6,571 nucleotides of DNA from Methanobacteriaceae archaeon (GTDB taxonomy: Archaea > Methanobacteriota > Methanobacteria > Methanobacteriales > Methanobacteriaceae): positions 1 through 6,571 of the forward strand of contig WOYJ01000123.1 of NCBI GenBank assembly GCA_011620845.1, given 5' to 3'. Position numbers and translations under genes: made by a program. Shown piece after piece: positions 1 through 5,089 of this stretch. Under the pieces are notes generated by a model that saw only the letters and a program-made list of their open reading frames with translations, did no database searches and was not told the origin of the DNA. Every line of letters starts with the position of its first letter. Positions within the stretch are counted from its first letter, which is position 1.

Positions 1-91
1 CATTATAACCTGAAATACTAAAATTAGCCGAGTTTGGAGATACTTCAATATCCACCAGCACCCCATCTTCAATTTCTTTCACCGCCTGCAT
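1..91 (-). CDS. DUF167 / UPF0235 family protein, N-terminal 30 residues (partial)
   Basis: Read on the minus strand, an ATG at 91 opens a frame that stays open to the window edge, so the 3' end is missing. The 30 visible residues contain an acidic start, then VDIEVSPNS and ISGYN. This matches what I recall of the start of archaeal DUF167 (UPF0235, YggU-like) proteins, in which a V-x-V-x-P-x-(S/A) strand is followed by a Tyr/Asn turn. These are small alpha/beta proteins of about 100 residues with no settled biochemical role. The start is supported by GAGG eight bases upstream. The gene points away from tRNA-Leu, so the 159 bp between them must carry both promoters. Family assignment rests on a short stretch and is fairly likely rather than certain. 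Confidence 0.7.
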   Translation of the reverse strand, partial: MQAVKEIEDGVLVDIEVSPNSANFSISGYN

Positions 92-99
92 GAATAGAG

Positions 100-103
100 C
101 CTC
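100..103 (-). promoter_or_regulatory. Ribosome binding site of the DUF167 gene
   Basis: On the minus strand GAGG lies eight bases before the ATG at 91. It supports that ATG as the start. A TATA-like TTTATATG directly upstream (about 104-114) is too close to the start to give a leader containing this site, so the promoter is probably further up. Confidence 0.5.
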
Positions 104-180
104 ATATAAATTTTTAATTTAATGAATACTTATCATTTTTCCTATTAATGATATCTGATGGAATAATATGATGGGGATAA

Positions 181-216
181 GGTTTAAATAGAGAGAAATA
201 AAGAAGTCTGTATGCT
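181..216 (+). promoter_or_regulatory. Promoter of tRNA-Leu (box A and box B)
   Basis: GGTTTAAATAG at 181-191 has the form of an archaeal TATA box (box A) with purines just upstream. About 25 bases further on, TATGC at 211-215 resembles the box B initiator described for methanogen stable-RNA genes. Together they predict a transcript starting near 212-214 and a leader of about 38 bases before the mature tRNA at 251. The motifs are visible; the start point is inferred from spacing. Confidence 0.6.
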
Positions 217-248
217 CAAACCGTAATTTTCAAATGCAGTTTAGCGAC

Positions 249-334
<86 letters not shown>

Positions 335-351
335 TTTTATTTTATTTTTTC
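335..351 (+). terminator. T-rich terminator of tRNA-Leu
   Basis: Immediately after the discriminator base come four T-runs, ending in six T's, with no stem-loop needed. Such oligo-T tracts are the usual intrinsic termination signal in archaea. The tract reaches the stop codon of the converging DUF371 gene at 350. Confidence 0.65.
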
Positions 352-778
352 ATTTTAATCCAGGGTCATCAACGATAATAGTCACTTTTAATTCCTTTTC
401 CTTCTTTAAATCATCTATTAACTCCTTATTGAGGTCACCTGCAGCTTTATCTGTATTTATCATCAGTGTCCTGCTGCATCTGAATTTACTTTTTCTGCAG
501 ACCATGTCTGTGGGATGTTTTAAAGTTAAATCAGGGTGTCCATATCCCACTATCTCGTCTTCTGCATTTTCCGTCTTTAACACTACTTTTATTTTCGTGT
601 TTTCATCCATTATGGCTTTTTTAAGTTCGGATGGGAAATCTTCAAGTTTCACGTCTGCCTGAACGCCTATGATGCAGTCACCAGCTTTTGTTATATTTTC
701 ATCAGTGGTTACTTCGAATGTGGATTTATGGGTGGATGTGACATTTTTATGCCCTTTCGCATGTAAGACGTATTCCAT
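350..778 (-). CDS. DUF371 family protein (archaeal, function unknown)
   Basis: The 142-residue product matches the archaeal DUF371 pattern: GHKNV (residues 9-13) leading into FEVTTD, the motif GDCIIGV at 33-39, GYGHPDLTLKHPTD at about 78-91, then RKSKFRCSRTL with NTDKAAGDL up to about 116. The polar, charged C-terminal part ends in a beta-type strand (KVTIIVDDP). There is no signal peptide or membrane segment, so it should be cytoplasmic. Cysteines sit at 35, 94 and 101, two of them in the conserved core. The biochemical role is unknown and the sequence does not reveal one. The ATG at 778 is preferred over a GTG at 787: GTGAT lies just ahead of the ATG, and the family starts with a short Met-Glu-(Phe/Tyr)-Val strand. 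The gene converges on tRNA-Leu with a 15-bp gap and has no T-rich terminator of its own in view. Confidence 0.85.
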   Translation of the reverse strand: MEYVLHAKGHKNVTSTHKSTFEVTTDENITKAGDCIIGVQADVKLEDFPSELKKAIMDENTKIKVVLKTENAEDEIVGYGHPDLTLKHPTDMVCRKSKFRCSRTLMINTDKAAGDLNKELIDDLKKEKELKVTIIVDDPGLK

Positions 779-782
779 ATTT

Positions 783-790
783 ATCACTTC
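783..790 (-). promoter_or_regulatory. Ribosome binding site that sets the DUF371 start
   Basis: GAAGTGAT on the minus strand contains the GTGAT half of the archaeal GGAGGTGAT consensus, four bases before the ATG at 778. The alternative GTG start at 787 lies inside this site and has no site of its own. Confidence 0.5.
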
Positions 791-842
791 TAATAAATTT
801 GTGTAAAAATTCTCAAAAAGAGTTTAATGACCTTGGAAGTCG

Positions 843-868
843 GTTTAAGTTAAATATATATATATTAT
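843..868. promoter_or_regulatory. AT-rich divergent promoter region (TATA elements)
   Basis: The run from TTTAAGTTAAATATATATAT into TATTATT is nearly symmetrical and offers TATA boxes in both directions between DUF371 (minus) and the membrane-protein gene (plus). A plus-strand start about 25 bases on, near 885-890, would give a leader that includes the strong ribosome binding site at 924. A minus-strand start near 835 would give DUF371 a leader of roughly 55 bases. The motif is clear; its use in both directions is inference. Confidence 0.5.
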
Positions 869-923
869 TTTAATCTACATAATATTACTAGATCTTGATA
901 TTTAAATGTGTTTTCATCCTTAT

Positions 924-930
924 GGAGGTG
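924..930 (+). promoter_or_regulatory. Strong ribosome binding site pointing to a TTG start at 938
   Basis: GGAGGTG is a near-perfect complement to the archaeal 16S rRNA tail. It sits seven bases before TTG at 938, ideal spacing. The TTG frame runs only 31 codons, to a TAA at 1031, whereas the long membrane-protein frame is one base over. This mismatch is the main sign that the gene is frameshifted near its start. Confidence 0.7.
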
Positions 931-937
931 TTTTCAT

Positions 938-1422
938 TTGGCCCCTGAATTTTCAGCATCCCAGGAGTTTATTTATACTCATATTCGCCATCCATTTCAC
1001 GCTGATCATAGAGAGAGTTCATCAAAATTATAACCCTTATGATACATACAGCGCCTGGAAGGGTATTCCCCACGCCATTAAACGGTTGTTGTTGGCCTGG
1101 ATAATTCTGTACATATTACCCCTCCTGCAATTTGCTATTTTCTTCATCCTCCTGGGAATATATGGGGTAGATTTCGAAATGACCATTCTTGGAGTGTTCA
1201 GCATCGTTTTAGTAGGTTTCCTATCCTCCTTTGACTTTGGTTACTACCGAATATTTGAAGCAGCTTTATTACTCCCCAGACTCATTCTTCACCAAGGAAG
1301 AGGAGGATAAATTCCTTGAAAAGGAGCGTGGCGAAGTCAGGGCCCACCTTATTCCAGGGATCTGCTACGTGGTTGCTACCGTTATAATGCTTTTAATACT
1401 GATTGCTTGGAATACTATTTAG
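938..1422 (+). pseudogene. Small multi-pass membrane protein gene, frame broken once or twice
   Basis: Three overlapping frames together look like one membrane protein of about 160 residues. Frame A starts at TTG 938 behind an excellent ribosome binding site and reads MAPEFSASQEF before going non-sensical, stopping at 1031. Frame B is open from 906 to 1310 and holds hydrophobic segments at about 969-1010, 1087-1167 and 1180-1230, with a polar ERVHQNYNPYD loop. Its tail (ALLLPRLILHQGRGG) looks out of frame. Frame C is open from 1216 to 1422 and gives YYSPDSFFTKEEEDKF, a charged stretch, and a last membrane helix before TAG at 1420. Each change needs one extra base (or two missing) and falls near 955-975 and 1235-1265. 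The ATG at 906 in frame B lacks a binding site. I do not recognise the family. It may be a decaying gene, or an intact gene with sequencing errors. Its stop lies one base before the next ATG, suggesting translational coupling. Confidence 0.6.
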
Positions 1423-1423
1423 T

Positions 1424-1879
1424 ATGGTTACAAAAACTATCTTAAAGGGCACCTACTGTCTCCTGATAAATCTGGAAAAAGACTCCGTGATTAAGGTTGG
1501 AAAGCTCGGTGAGGTTGACTTCAAAAAAGGAGGATATGTATACGTGGGTTCTGCCCTTAACTCCCTGGAAGGAAGGATTAAGAGGCATCTTTCACATGAT
1601 AAAAAGTTATACTGGCACGTGGACTATCTCTTATCGAATAGAGATGCGAAGATCGTGGATGTTATATATACAGTCTCTGAAGATAAGATAGAATGTAAAA
1701 TAGCTGAGAAAATTGCTGAAAACAGCATTGGAATAGATAACTTCGGCTGTTCAGATTGTAAATGCCATTCACACCTTTTTTACTTCGAAAAATTAGAGGA
1801 CCTAAATAAATACTGTTTAGAAAGCTTCAAAAAATTAGGTTTATCTCCAGAGAAGTATAAAAAGAAAATTAATTACTGA
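1424..1879 (+). CDS. DUF123 family protein with GIY-YIG nuclease fold
   Basis: The 151-residue protein has the DUF123 form of the GIY-YIG fold. GTY (9-11) stands for the GIY strand and YVYVGSA (38-44) for the YIG strand. They are followed by R51 and H55 on the first helix, WHVDYLL (64-70), and E95 in a helix that could be the metal-binding glutamate. A cysteine/histidine cluster, GCSDCKCHSHLFYF (108-121), is a hallmark of this family; it may bind metal. GIY-YIG enzymes cut DNA with one metal ion; DUF123 proteins are sometimes fused to endonuclease III-like repair enzymes in bacteria, so a DNA-repair role is a guess. No signal peptide. The ATG at 1424 is preferred to an in-frame TTG at 1403, because it starts the domain and follows the upstream TAG by one base. 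No good ribosome binding site is present, consistent with coupled translation. The stop overlaps the end of the opposing cfbC gene. Confidence 0.85.
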   Translation: MVTKTILKGTYCLLINLEKDSVIKVGKLGEVDFKKGGYVYVGSALNSLEGRIKRHLSHDKKLYWHVDYLLSNRDAKIVDVIYTVSEDKIECKIAEKIAENSIGIDNFGCSDCKCHSHLFYFEKLEDLNKYCLESFKKLGLSPEKYKKKINY

Positions 1880-2709
1880 AATCCCCTGAAAAATTCATCG
1901 AATTCATCTGGATCCATAGGTTCGGGGACGACAAAATCCTGGTTTTCAAAAATAGTTTGTGCCAGTTCCCGGTAGAGTTCTGCCTGTTTTGAATCTGGAA
2001 ATTTCTCCACCACAGTTTTAGCTTCTATTTCGCTTTGCTGCACCAGTTCACTGCGGGGGATGACCCCTATCACCTTACTCCCGATTCTTTCGGCGAATGC
2101 GTTTACGATTTCCAGTTCATTTTCTATACCGCGACGGTTGCAGATTATACCACCTAAGTTGCTTTTAAGCTTTTTTATACCTTTACATATGTTATTAGCT
2201 GCATAGAGGGACATGTATTCCCCTGATGTTACTATGTAAACTTCATCGGCGAAGTTTTCCCTGAGGGGGACTGCGAATCCGCCACAGACCACGTCACCCA
2301 GTACGTCGTAGATGATCACGTCATCCTGGGAGAAGGTCTCGAGCTTCCCCAGGAGTTTCATGGCCACTATAACTCCCCGGCCAGCACAGCCAACACCTGG
2401 TTCCGGGCCGCCACTTTCCACACATTTTACATCTTTATATCCCTTGAAAAGGATTTCTTCTTTGGACGCGTCTTTCTTCTCTCGAACCACGTCCAGGATG
2501 GTGGGAATTCTACGGCCCACCAGGGTGCGGGTGGTGTCTGCCTTGGGGTCGCAGCCTATAACCAGCACGTCACAGTCTTCTACGTAGGCCGCGGCTACAT
2601 TGGAGACTATGGTGGATTTACCAATACCTCCCTTGCCGTAGATGGCGATGCGCTTGGTTTTACCCTTGGTTTCATCCATTTGCTTGATATCGCCCTTGAT
2701 TTTACTCAT
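1873..2709 (-). CDS. cfbC: CfbC, ATP-dependent reductase subunit of Ni-sirohydrochlorin a,c-diamide reductive cyclase
   Basis: A 278-residue NifH-type iron protein. With partner CfbD it uses ATP hydrolysis to pass electrons for the reductive cyclisation in coenzyme F430 biosynthesis, the cofactor of methyl-coenzyme M reductase. The P-loop GKGGIGKST is at 25-33, CDPKAD at 53-58, and the two cysteines that would bridge a 4Fe-4S cluster between subunits are C108 (GVGCAGRG) and C142 (DVVCGGF). The sequence YDVLGDVVCGGFAVPLR and the ending EPMDPDEFDEFFRGFQ are what I recall of methanogen group IV NifH (NflH), not of nitrogenase; no nifDK-like gene is in view. The ATG at 2709 gives a charged 20-residue extension ahead of the domain. 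An in-frame ATG at 2679 has a similar GGGCGAT site and is a credible alternative. It lies 43 bp behind the CBS gene, probably co-transcribed. Its stop overlaps the opposing DUF123 gene by 7 bp. Confidence 0.88.
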   Translation of the reverse strand: MSKIKGDIKQMDETKGKTKRIAIYGKGGIGKSTIVSNVAAAYVEDCDVLVIGCDPKADTTRTLVGRRIPTILDVVREKKDASKEEILFKGYKDVKCVESGGPEPGVGCAGRGVIVAMKLLGKLETFSQDDVIIYDVLGDVVCGGFAVPLRENFADEVYIVTSGEYMSLYAANNICKGIKKLKSNLGGIICNRRGIENELEIVNAFAERIGSKVIGVIPRSELVQQSEIEAKTVVEKFPDSKQAELYRELAQTIFENQDFVVPEPMDPDEFDEFFRGFQ

Positions 2710-2756
2710 CTGATCAGTTTACCTTGGTTTCATCCAATCTGATTAGTTTCACTCAT
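2660..2756 (-). repeat. Degenerate tandem duplication around the cfbC start
   Basis: On the minus strand two similar units follow each other. Unit 1 (about 2756-2718) begins ATGAGTGAAAC and carries GGATGAAACCAAGGTAAA. Unit 2 (about 2709-2660) begins ATGAGTAAAATC and carries GGATGAAACCAAGGGTAAAA. The block TGGATGAAACCAAGG is identical over 15 bases (2736-2722 and 2678-2664). Unit 1 is about 12 bases shorter between the two shared blocks. Its ATG at 2756 overlaps the CBS stop as ATGA but meets TGA after eight codons. Confidence 0.6.
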
Positions 2757-3232
2757 TCCATTCTCACCATGGCACTTATAAGGTCGCCCCGGGTGATTAT
2801 ACCTATGAGTTTGCCGTCATCATCGACTACGGGGAGTCTGTTAACGCTGTGGGTGTCCATAAACTGGGCTGCGTCGGATATATCGTCTTCTTCCTTGACG
2901 GTGTACACCCTTTTGGTCATTATCTCCCCGATATGTACGGATGCTGCCCGGTTCATGTCCTCAGCAATTTCATCCAGTTCATGTTTCATTCGGATGGGGA
3001 GTTCGATAACGTCAAGTGGTGATGGTAATATAAGGTTTAGGCGGGGTGAGTGGACCTCGAGGAGCCTCATGATGTCCCCTTCACTTATTATTCCTATTAC
3101 TTTTAGATCTTCATCAACTATGGGAGCTCCGCTGATCTTGTTATCCCTTAATTTCTGTGATACATCACTTATTTTATCGTCTACATGAAATTTAATCACA
3201 TTTCTCTCCATTGCATCTTTGACTTTTATCAT
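2753..3232 (-). CDS. Two-CBS-domain protein
   Basis: The 159-residue protein has two CBS domains and nothing else. CBS 1 covers about 3-58: it opens with VKDAMERNVIKF and closes with ISGAPIVD, VIGIISEGDI. CBS 2 covers about 100-157, with IMTKRVYTV and NRLPVVDDDGKLIGIITRGDL. A helical linker of about 40 residues (LNLILPSPLDVIELPIRMKH) lies between them. Paired CBS domains form a Bateman module that in characterised proteins binds adenine nucleotides or S-adenosyl ligands in the cytoplasm. The Asp after each G-I-I-x-x-G motif is the type of residue that contacts ribose in such sites. The ATG at 3232 is preferred to a GTG at 3253 because AGGTGG lies four bases before it. It precedes cfbC by 43 bp on the same strand, so the two are probably one operon; whether it senses anything relevant to F430 synthesis is unknown. 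Confidence 0.9.
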   Translation of the reverse strand: MIKVKDAMERNVIKFHVDDKISDVSQKLRDNKISGAPIVDEDLKVIGIISEGDIMRLLEVHSPRLNLILPSPLDVIELPIRMKHELDEIAEDMNRAASVHIGEIMTKRVYTVKEEDDISDAAQFMDTHSVNRLPVVDDDGKLIGIITRGDLISAMVRME

Positions 3233-3236
3233 TTTA

Positions 3237-3242
3237 CCACCT
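3237..3242 (-). promoter_or_regulatory. Ribosome binding site that sets the CBS-protein start
   Basis: AGGTGG on the minus strand lies four bases before the ATG at 3232 and falls inside the reading frame that would begin at the GTG at 3253. It therefore argues for the shorter 159-residue protein. Confidence 0.6.
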
Positions 3243-3296
3243 GATGTATACACTTCGAATTCATAAAACAGTGCTTTATCATTATTTGTTTGTTTT

Positions 3297-3310
3297 CATA
3301 GATATATTGG
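3297..3310 (-). promoter_or_regulatory. Probable TATA box of the CBS-cfbC operon
   Basis: CCAATATATCTATG on the minus strand resembles an archaeal TATA box. Transcription starting about 25 bases downstream, near 3279, would give a leader of about 45 bases with the AGGTGG site near its end. It lies just beyond the stop codon of the small membrane protein gene, so the operon probably begins with the CBS gene. Confidence 0.4.
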
Positions 3311-3314
3311 TTGT

Positions 3315-3668
3315 TTATATTTTATTTTTTACCAATGAGCCAATACCGCCACCAATAAGGCCAAAAACTGCAAATAAGACTATATATAACATAGCATCCA
3401 GCGCTCCAGCAGTTATTCCGGCCCATACAGCTAAATTTGACGCTGATGATTGGAAACCTAATATTATTATAGCTATGATTCCTACAATTATTCCACCTAG
3501 GAATCCTGAGGCAAGTCCGTGGGCCGCTCCATTTTTAAAATCACCACCGACCTTGTAACCGATTATTACCCCAGCTATTATAACCAATAAAGTTAAAAAA
3601 AGTCCAAATATAACAGATAAAACTGCTCCAATTCCAACCCATTTCCAATCAAATGTAACATCCAACAT
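3315..3668 (-). CDS. Small glycine-rich membrane protein, DUF5518-like
   Basis: The 117-residue product is almost wholly hydrophobic. Likely membrane helices are at about 11-38, 51-72 and 79-112, the last perhaps split in two by a glycine-rich turn. Between the first two lies the polar motif YKVGGDFKNGAAHG (38-51), and the helices carry small-residue repeats (GFLGGIIVGI, GLIGGGIGS) suited to tight helix packing. This layout, with a GG(D/N)-x-x-NGA turn between glycine-rich helices, matches what I recall of the DUF5518 family of archaeal membrane proteins, whose function is unknown. The protein begins with a short DVTFDWKW segment and ends in a basic tail (KNKI). The ATG at 3668 has an excellent AAGGAGATG site seven bases upstream. 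It stands alone with its own 117-bp leader region. Confidence 0.75.
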   Translation of the reverse strand: MLDVTFDWKWVGIGAVLSVIFGLFLTLLVIIAGVIIGYKVGGDFKNGAAHGLASGFLGGIIVGIIAIIILGFQSSASNLAVWAGITAGALDAMLYIVLFAVFGLIGGGIGSLVKNKI

Positions 3669-3675
3669 AATTATT

Positions 3676-3684
3676 CATCTCCTT
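3676..3684 (-). promoter_or_regulatory. Ribosome binding site of the small membrane protein gene
   Basis: AAGGAGATG on the minus strand lies seven bases before the ATG at 3668, a strong match to the archaeal consensus, and fixes the start. Confidence 0.7.
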
Positions 3685-3710
3685 ATTATATTTTAAATTA
3701 TTATTTCTTT

Positions 3711-3740
3711 CAATTAAGAACCTTTTTTACTACTCAATTG
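3711..3740. repeat. Imperfect inverted repeat upstream of the small membrane protein gene
   Basis: CAATTAAG (3711-3718) and CTCAATTG (3733-3740) are inverted copies matching at seven of eight positions, separated by 14 bases. The element lies in the 117 bp between the U32 gene and the membrane-protein gene. A possible TATA element for the latter is at about 3756-3769. It could be an operator or a leader hairpin, but AT-rich DNA produces such pairs by chance. Confidence 0.3.
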
Positions 3741-3785
3741 TTCATTGTAACTTAGATCTTTATATTATGTTCGTTAAATTTTAAT

Positions 3786-4988
3786 TTACTCCCTTTTCAT
3801 TCTCTTATAAACCAAATCATTAGGCCGAACTTTATCTTCAACTAATATGGCCACGTTTTGATCCCGAGTGACCTTATCTATATTTCTACCCTGTATCTGC
3901 ATGGATTCAACCCTCTGGCTTAGGCTGCCAGTTGTTTTACCCTCAATTATGATCTCATCTCCCACCTGGAGGTCGTCCCAGAGTCTTATCTCTGCTGCAG
4001 AGACGTTACTGTAATAGTTTACTACTTCACCAATGTCCTTTTTCATATGGGTTGCCTCATTAGATTTGCTGGTTTCATATGGTGTCCTGTAGTAGAATCC
4101 TGTGTCAAATCCCCGGTTGAATACTTTCCGTAGTTCTTCCAGCCACTGTGGGTTTAATTTCCATTCACCCTTTTCGTATAAGTCTATTGCCTCTCTGTAC
4201 GTTCTGGTCACCGTCCCCACGTAATCGGCTGGTCTGGCTCTTCCCTCGATTTTGAAGGCGTCGATACCGGCCTCCATGAGTTCTGGTATGTGTTCAATCA
4301 TACACAGGTCTTTAGGGCTTAGCAGTTTGGTGATGTTGTTTTCCTGGGTGATTACCAGTTCTTTATTAACATTTGCATCTTGTTGATCCTCACCCACCAG
4401 TTTCCAGTTTTCCCGGCAGGGCTGTATACATTCTCCACTGTTGGCGCTTTTACCATAGAGATGGGAACTTAAAAAGCACCTCCCGGATAGGGCCATGCAC
4501 ATGGCCCCGTGGATGAAGACTTCAATCTCCACCTGACTTCCTGCCTTTATCTTCCTTATCTCCTCCAGGGAAAGCTCACGGGAGAGGATTACCCTGTTTA
4601 CATCCAACTCTTCCAGGAGTTTTACTGATTCCAGGTTTGATATGTTGGCCTGGACACTAATATGCACCTTTAAATCGTTCTCCCGGGCTAGCTTAAGAAC
4701 CCCCAGATCTGAGGCTATGATGGCATCTGCCCCGGCTGATTTTATCTCCGGCAGGATTTTCTTCAGGGATTTCAGGTTATGGTCCTTCATGATGGTATTG
4801 GTGGATACATACAGTTTCACACCATTCTTATGACAGATTTCCGCCGCCTCCACTAAATCTTCCAGAAGGAATTGGTTGGTGTGCGCCCTTAAATTGTATC
4901 CGGGAATACCCAGATAAACTGAGTCTGCGCCGTTTTTGATAGCGGCATTCAGGGATGCAAAGTCCCGGGCAGGGGATAGTAATTCCAC
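3786..4988 (-). CDS. Peptidase U32 family protein (TrhP/UbiU-related)
   Basis: The 400-residue protein has the U32 fold in full. The N-terminal barrel starts MELLSPARDFASLNAA and GADSVYLG. The signature EVFIHGAMCMALSGRC is at about 156-171, then the cysteine-rich ECIQPCRENW (186-195), and FKIEGRARP at about 245-253. A small beta-rich C-terminal domain (about 315-400) carries LQVGDEIIIEG. Cysteines 164, 171, 187, 191 and 229 include the pattern that binds a 4Fe-4S cluster in characterised relatives. Those relatives (TrhP and RlhA in RNA hydroxylation, UbiU/UbiV in ubiquinone hydroxylation) modify RNA or cofactors, so despite the name it is probably not a protease. An RNA-modifying role is the better guess here, since methanogens lack ubiquinone. 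GTG at 4988 is chosen over GTG at 5000: AGGTGAT lies seven bases before it, and the family starts at this strand. Confidence 0.88.
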   Translation of the reverse strand: MELLSPARDFASLNAAIKNGADSVYLGIPGYNLRAHTNQFLLEDLVEAAEICHKNGVKLYVSTNTIMKDHNLKSLKKILPEIKSAGADAIIASDLGVLKLARENDLKVHISVQANISNLESVKLLEELDVNRVILSRELSLEEIRKIKAGSQVEIEVFIHGAMCMALSGRCFLSSHLYGKSANSGECIQPCRENWKLVGEDQQDANVNKELVITQENNITKLLSPKDLCMIEHIPELMEAGIDAFKIEGRARPADYVGTVTRTYREAIDLYEKGEWKLNPQWLEELRKVFNRGFDTGFYYRTPYETSKSNEATHMKKDIGEVVNYYSNVSAAEIRLWDDLQVGDEIIIEGKTTGSLSQRVESMQIQGRNIDKVTRDQNVAILVEDKVRPNDLVYKRMKRE

Positions 4989-4995
4989 TATTTTA

Positions 4996-5002
4996 ATCAC
5001 CT
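4996..5002 (-). promoter_or_regulatory. Ribosome binding site that sets the U32 gene start
   Basis: AGGTGAT on the minus strand lies seven bases before GTG at 4988. The alternative GTG at 5000 lies within this site and has no site of its own, so the shorter product is favoured. Confidence 0.65.
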
Positions 5003-5030
5003 ATATTCCGTAATCCATCATGTCTTGAGA

Positions 5031-5045
5031 CTTATAAAAAAATTT
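5031..5045 (-). promoter_or_regulatory. Probable TATA box of the U32 gene
   Basis: AAATTTTTTTATAAG on the minus strand contains TTTTATAAG, a plausible archaeal box A. A start about 25 bases on, near 5010, would give a short leader with AGGTGAT close to its 5' end. The seven T's in the same element could also help terminate purF transcripts. Confidence 0.45.
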
Positions 5046-5058
5046 ACATCATTTGATA

Positions 5059-5079
5059 AAAGATATAACCAATAAAAAG
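5059..5079 (-). terminator. T-rich termination region after purF
   Basis: Downstream of the purF stop the minus strand reads CTTTTTATTGGTTATATCTTTT. Repeated T-runs without a clear stem are typical of archaeal intrinsic terminators. Together with the separate TATA box for the U32 gene they suggest two transcription units. Confidence 0.4.
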
Positions 5080-5089
5080 AGTAATTACC

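Noticed and set aside
429..662. Plus-strand open frame of 77 codons with a hydrophobic look, opposite DUF371
   Set aside because: The hydrophobicity is the mirror of the charged DUF371 coding strand, and no binding site precedes it.
938..1422. Programmed ribosomal frameshifting
   Set aside because: Neither join contains a recognisable slippery sequence or an evident pseudoknot, and two shifts in one short gene would be exceptional. Decay or sequence error is simpler.
2312..2587. Plus-strand open frame of 91 codons inside cfbC
   Set aside because: It is antisense to the conserved NifH core, has no ribosome binding site, and its product resembles no family.
1873..2709. Nitrogenase iron protein NifH
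   Set aside because: The sequence carries methanogen group IV features (GDVVCGGFAVPLR, acidic C-terminal end) and no nitrogen-fixation neighbours; CfbC fits better.
2724..3188. A 154-codon plus-strand open frame opposite the CBS gene
   Set aside because: Its product is a low-complexity serine/isoleucine-rich sequence, as expected for the antisense of a coding region. The minus-strand frame encodes two clear CBS domains.
3786..4988. Collagenase-like secreted protease
   Set aside because: There is no signal peptide or protease catalytic motif, and the cysteine pattern points to the iron-sulphur hydroxylation relatives of U32.
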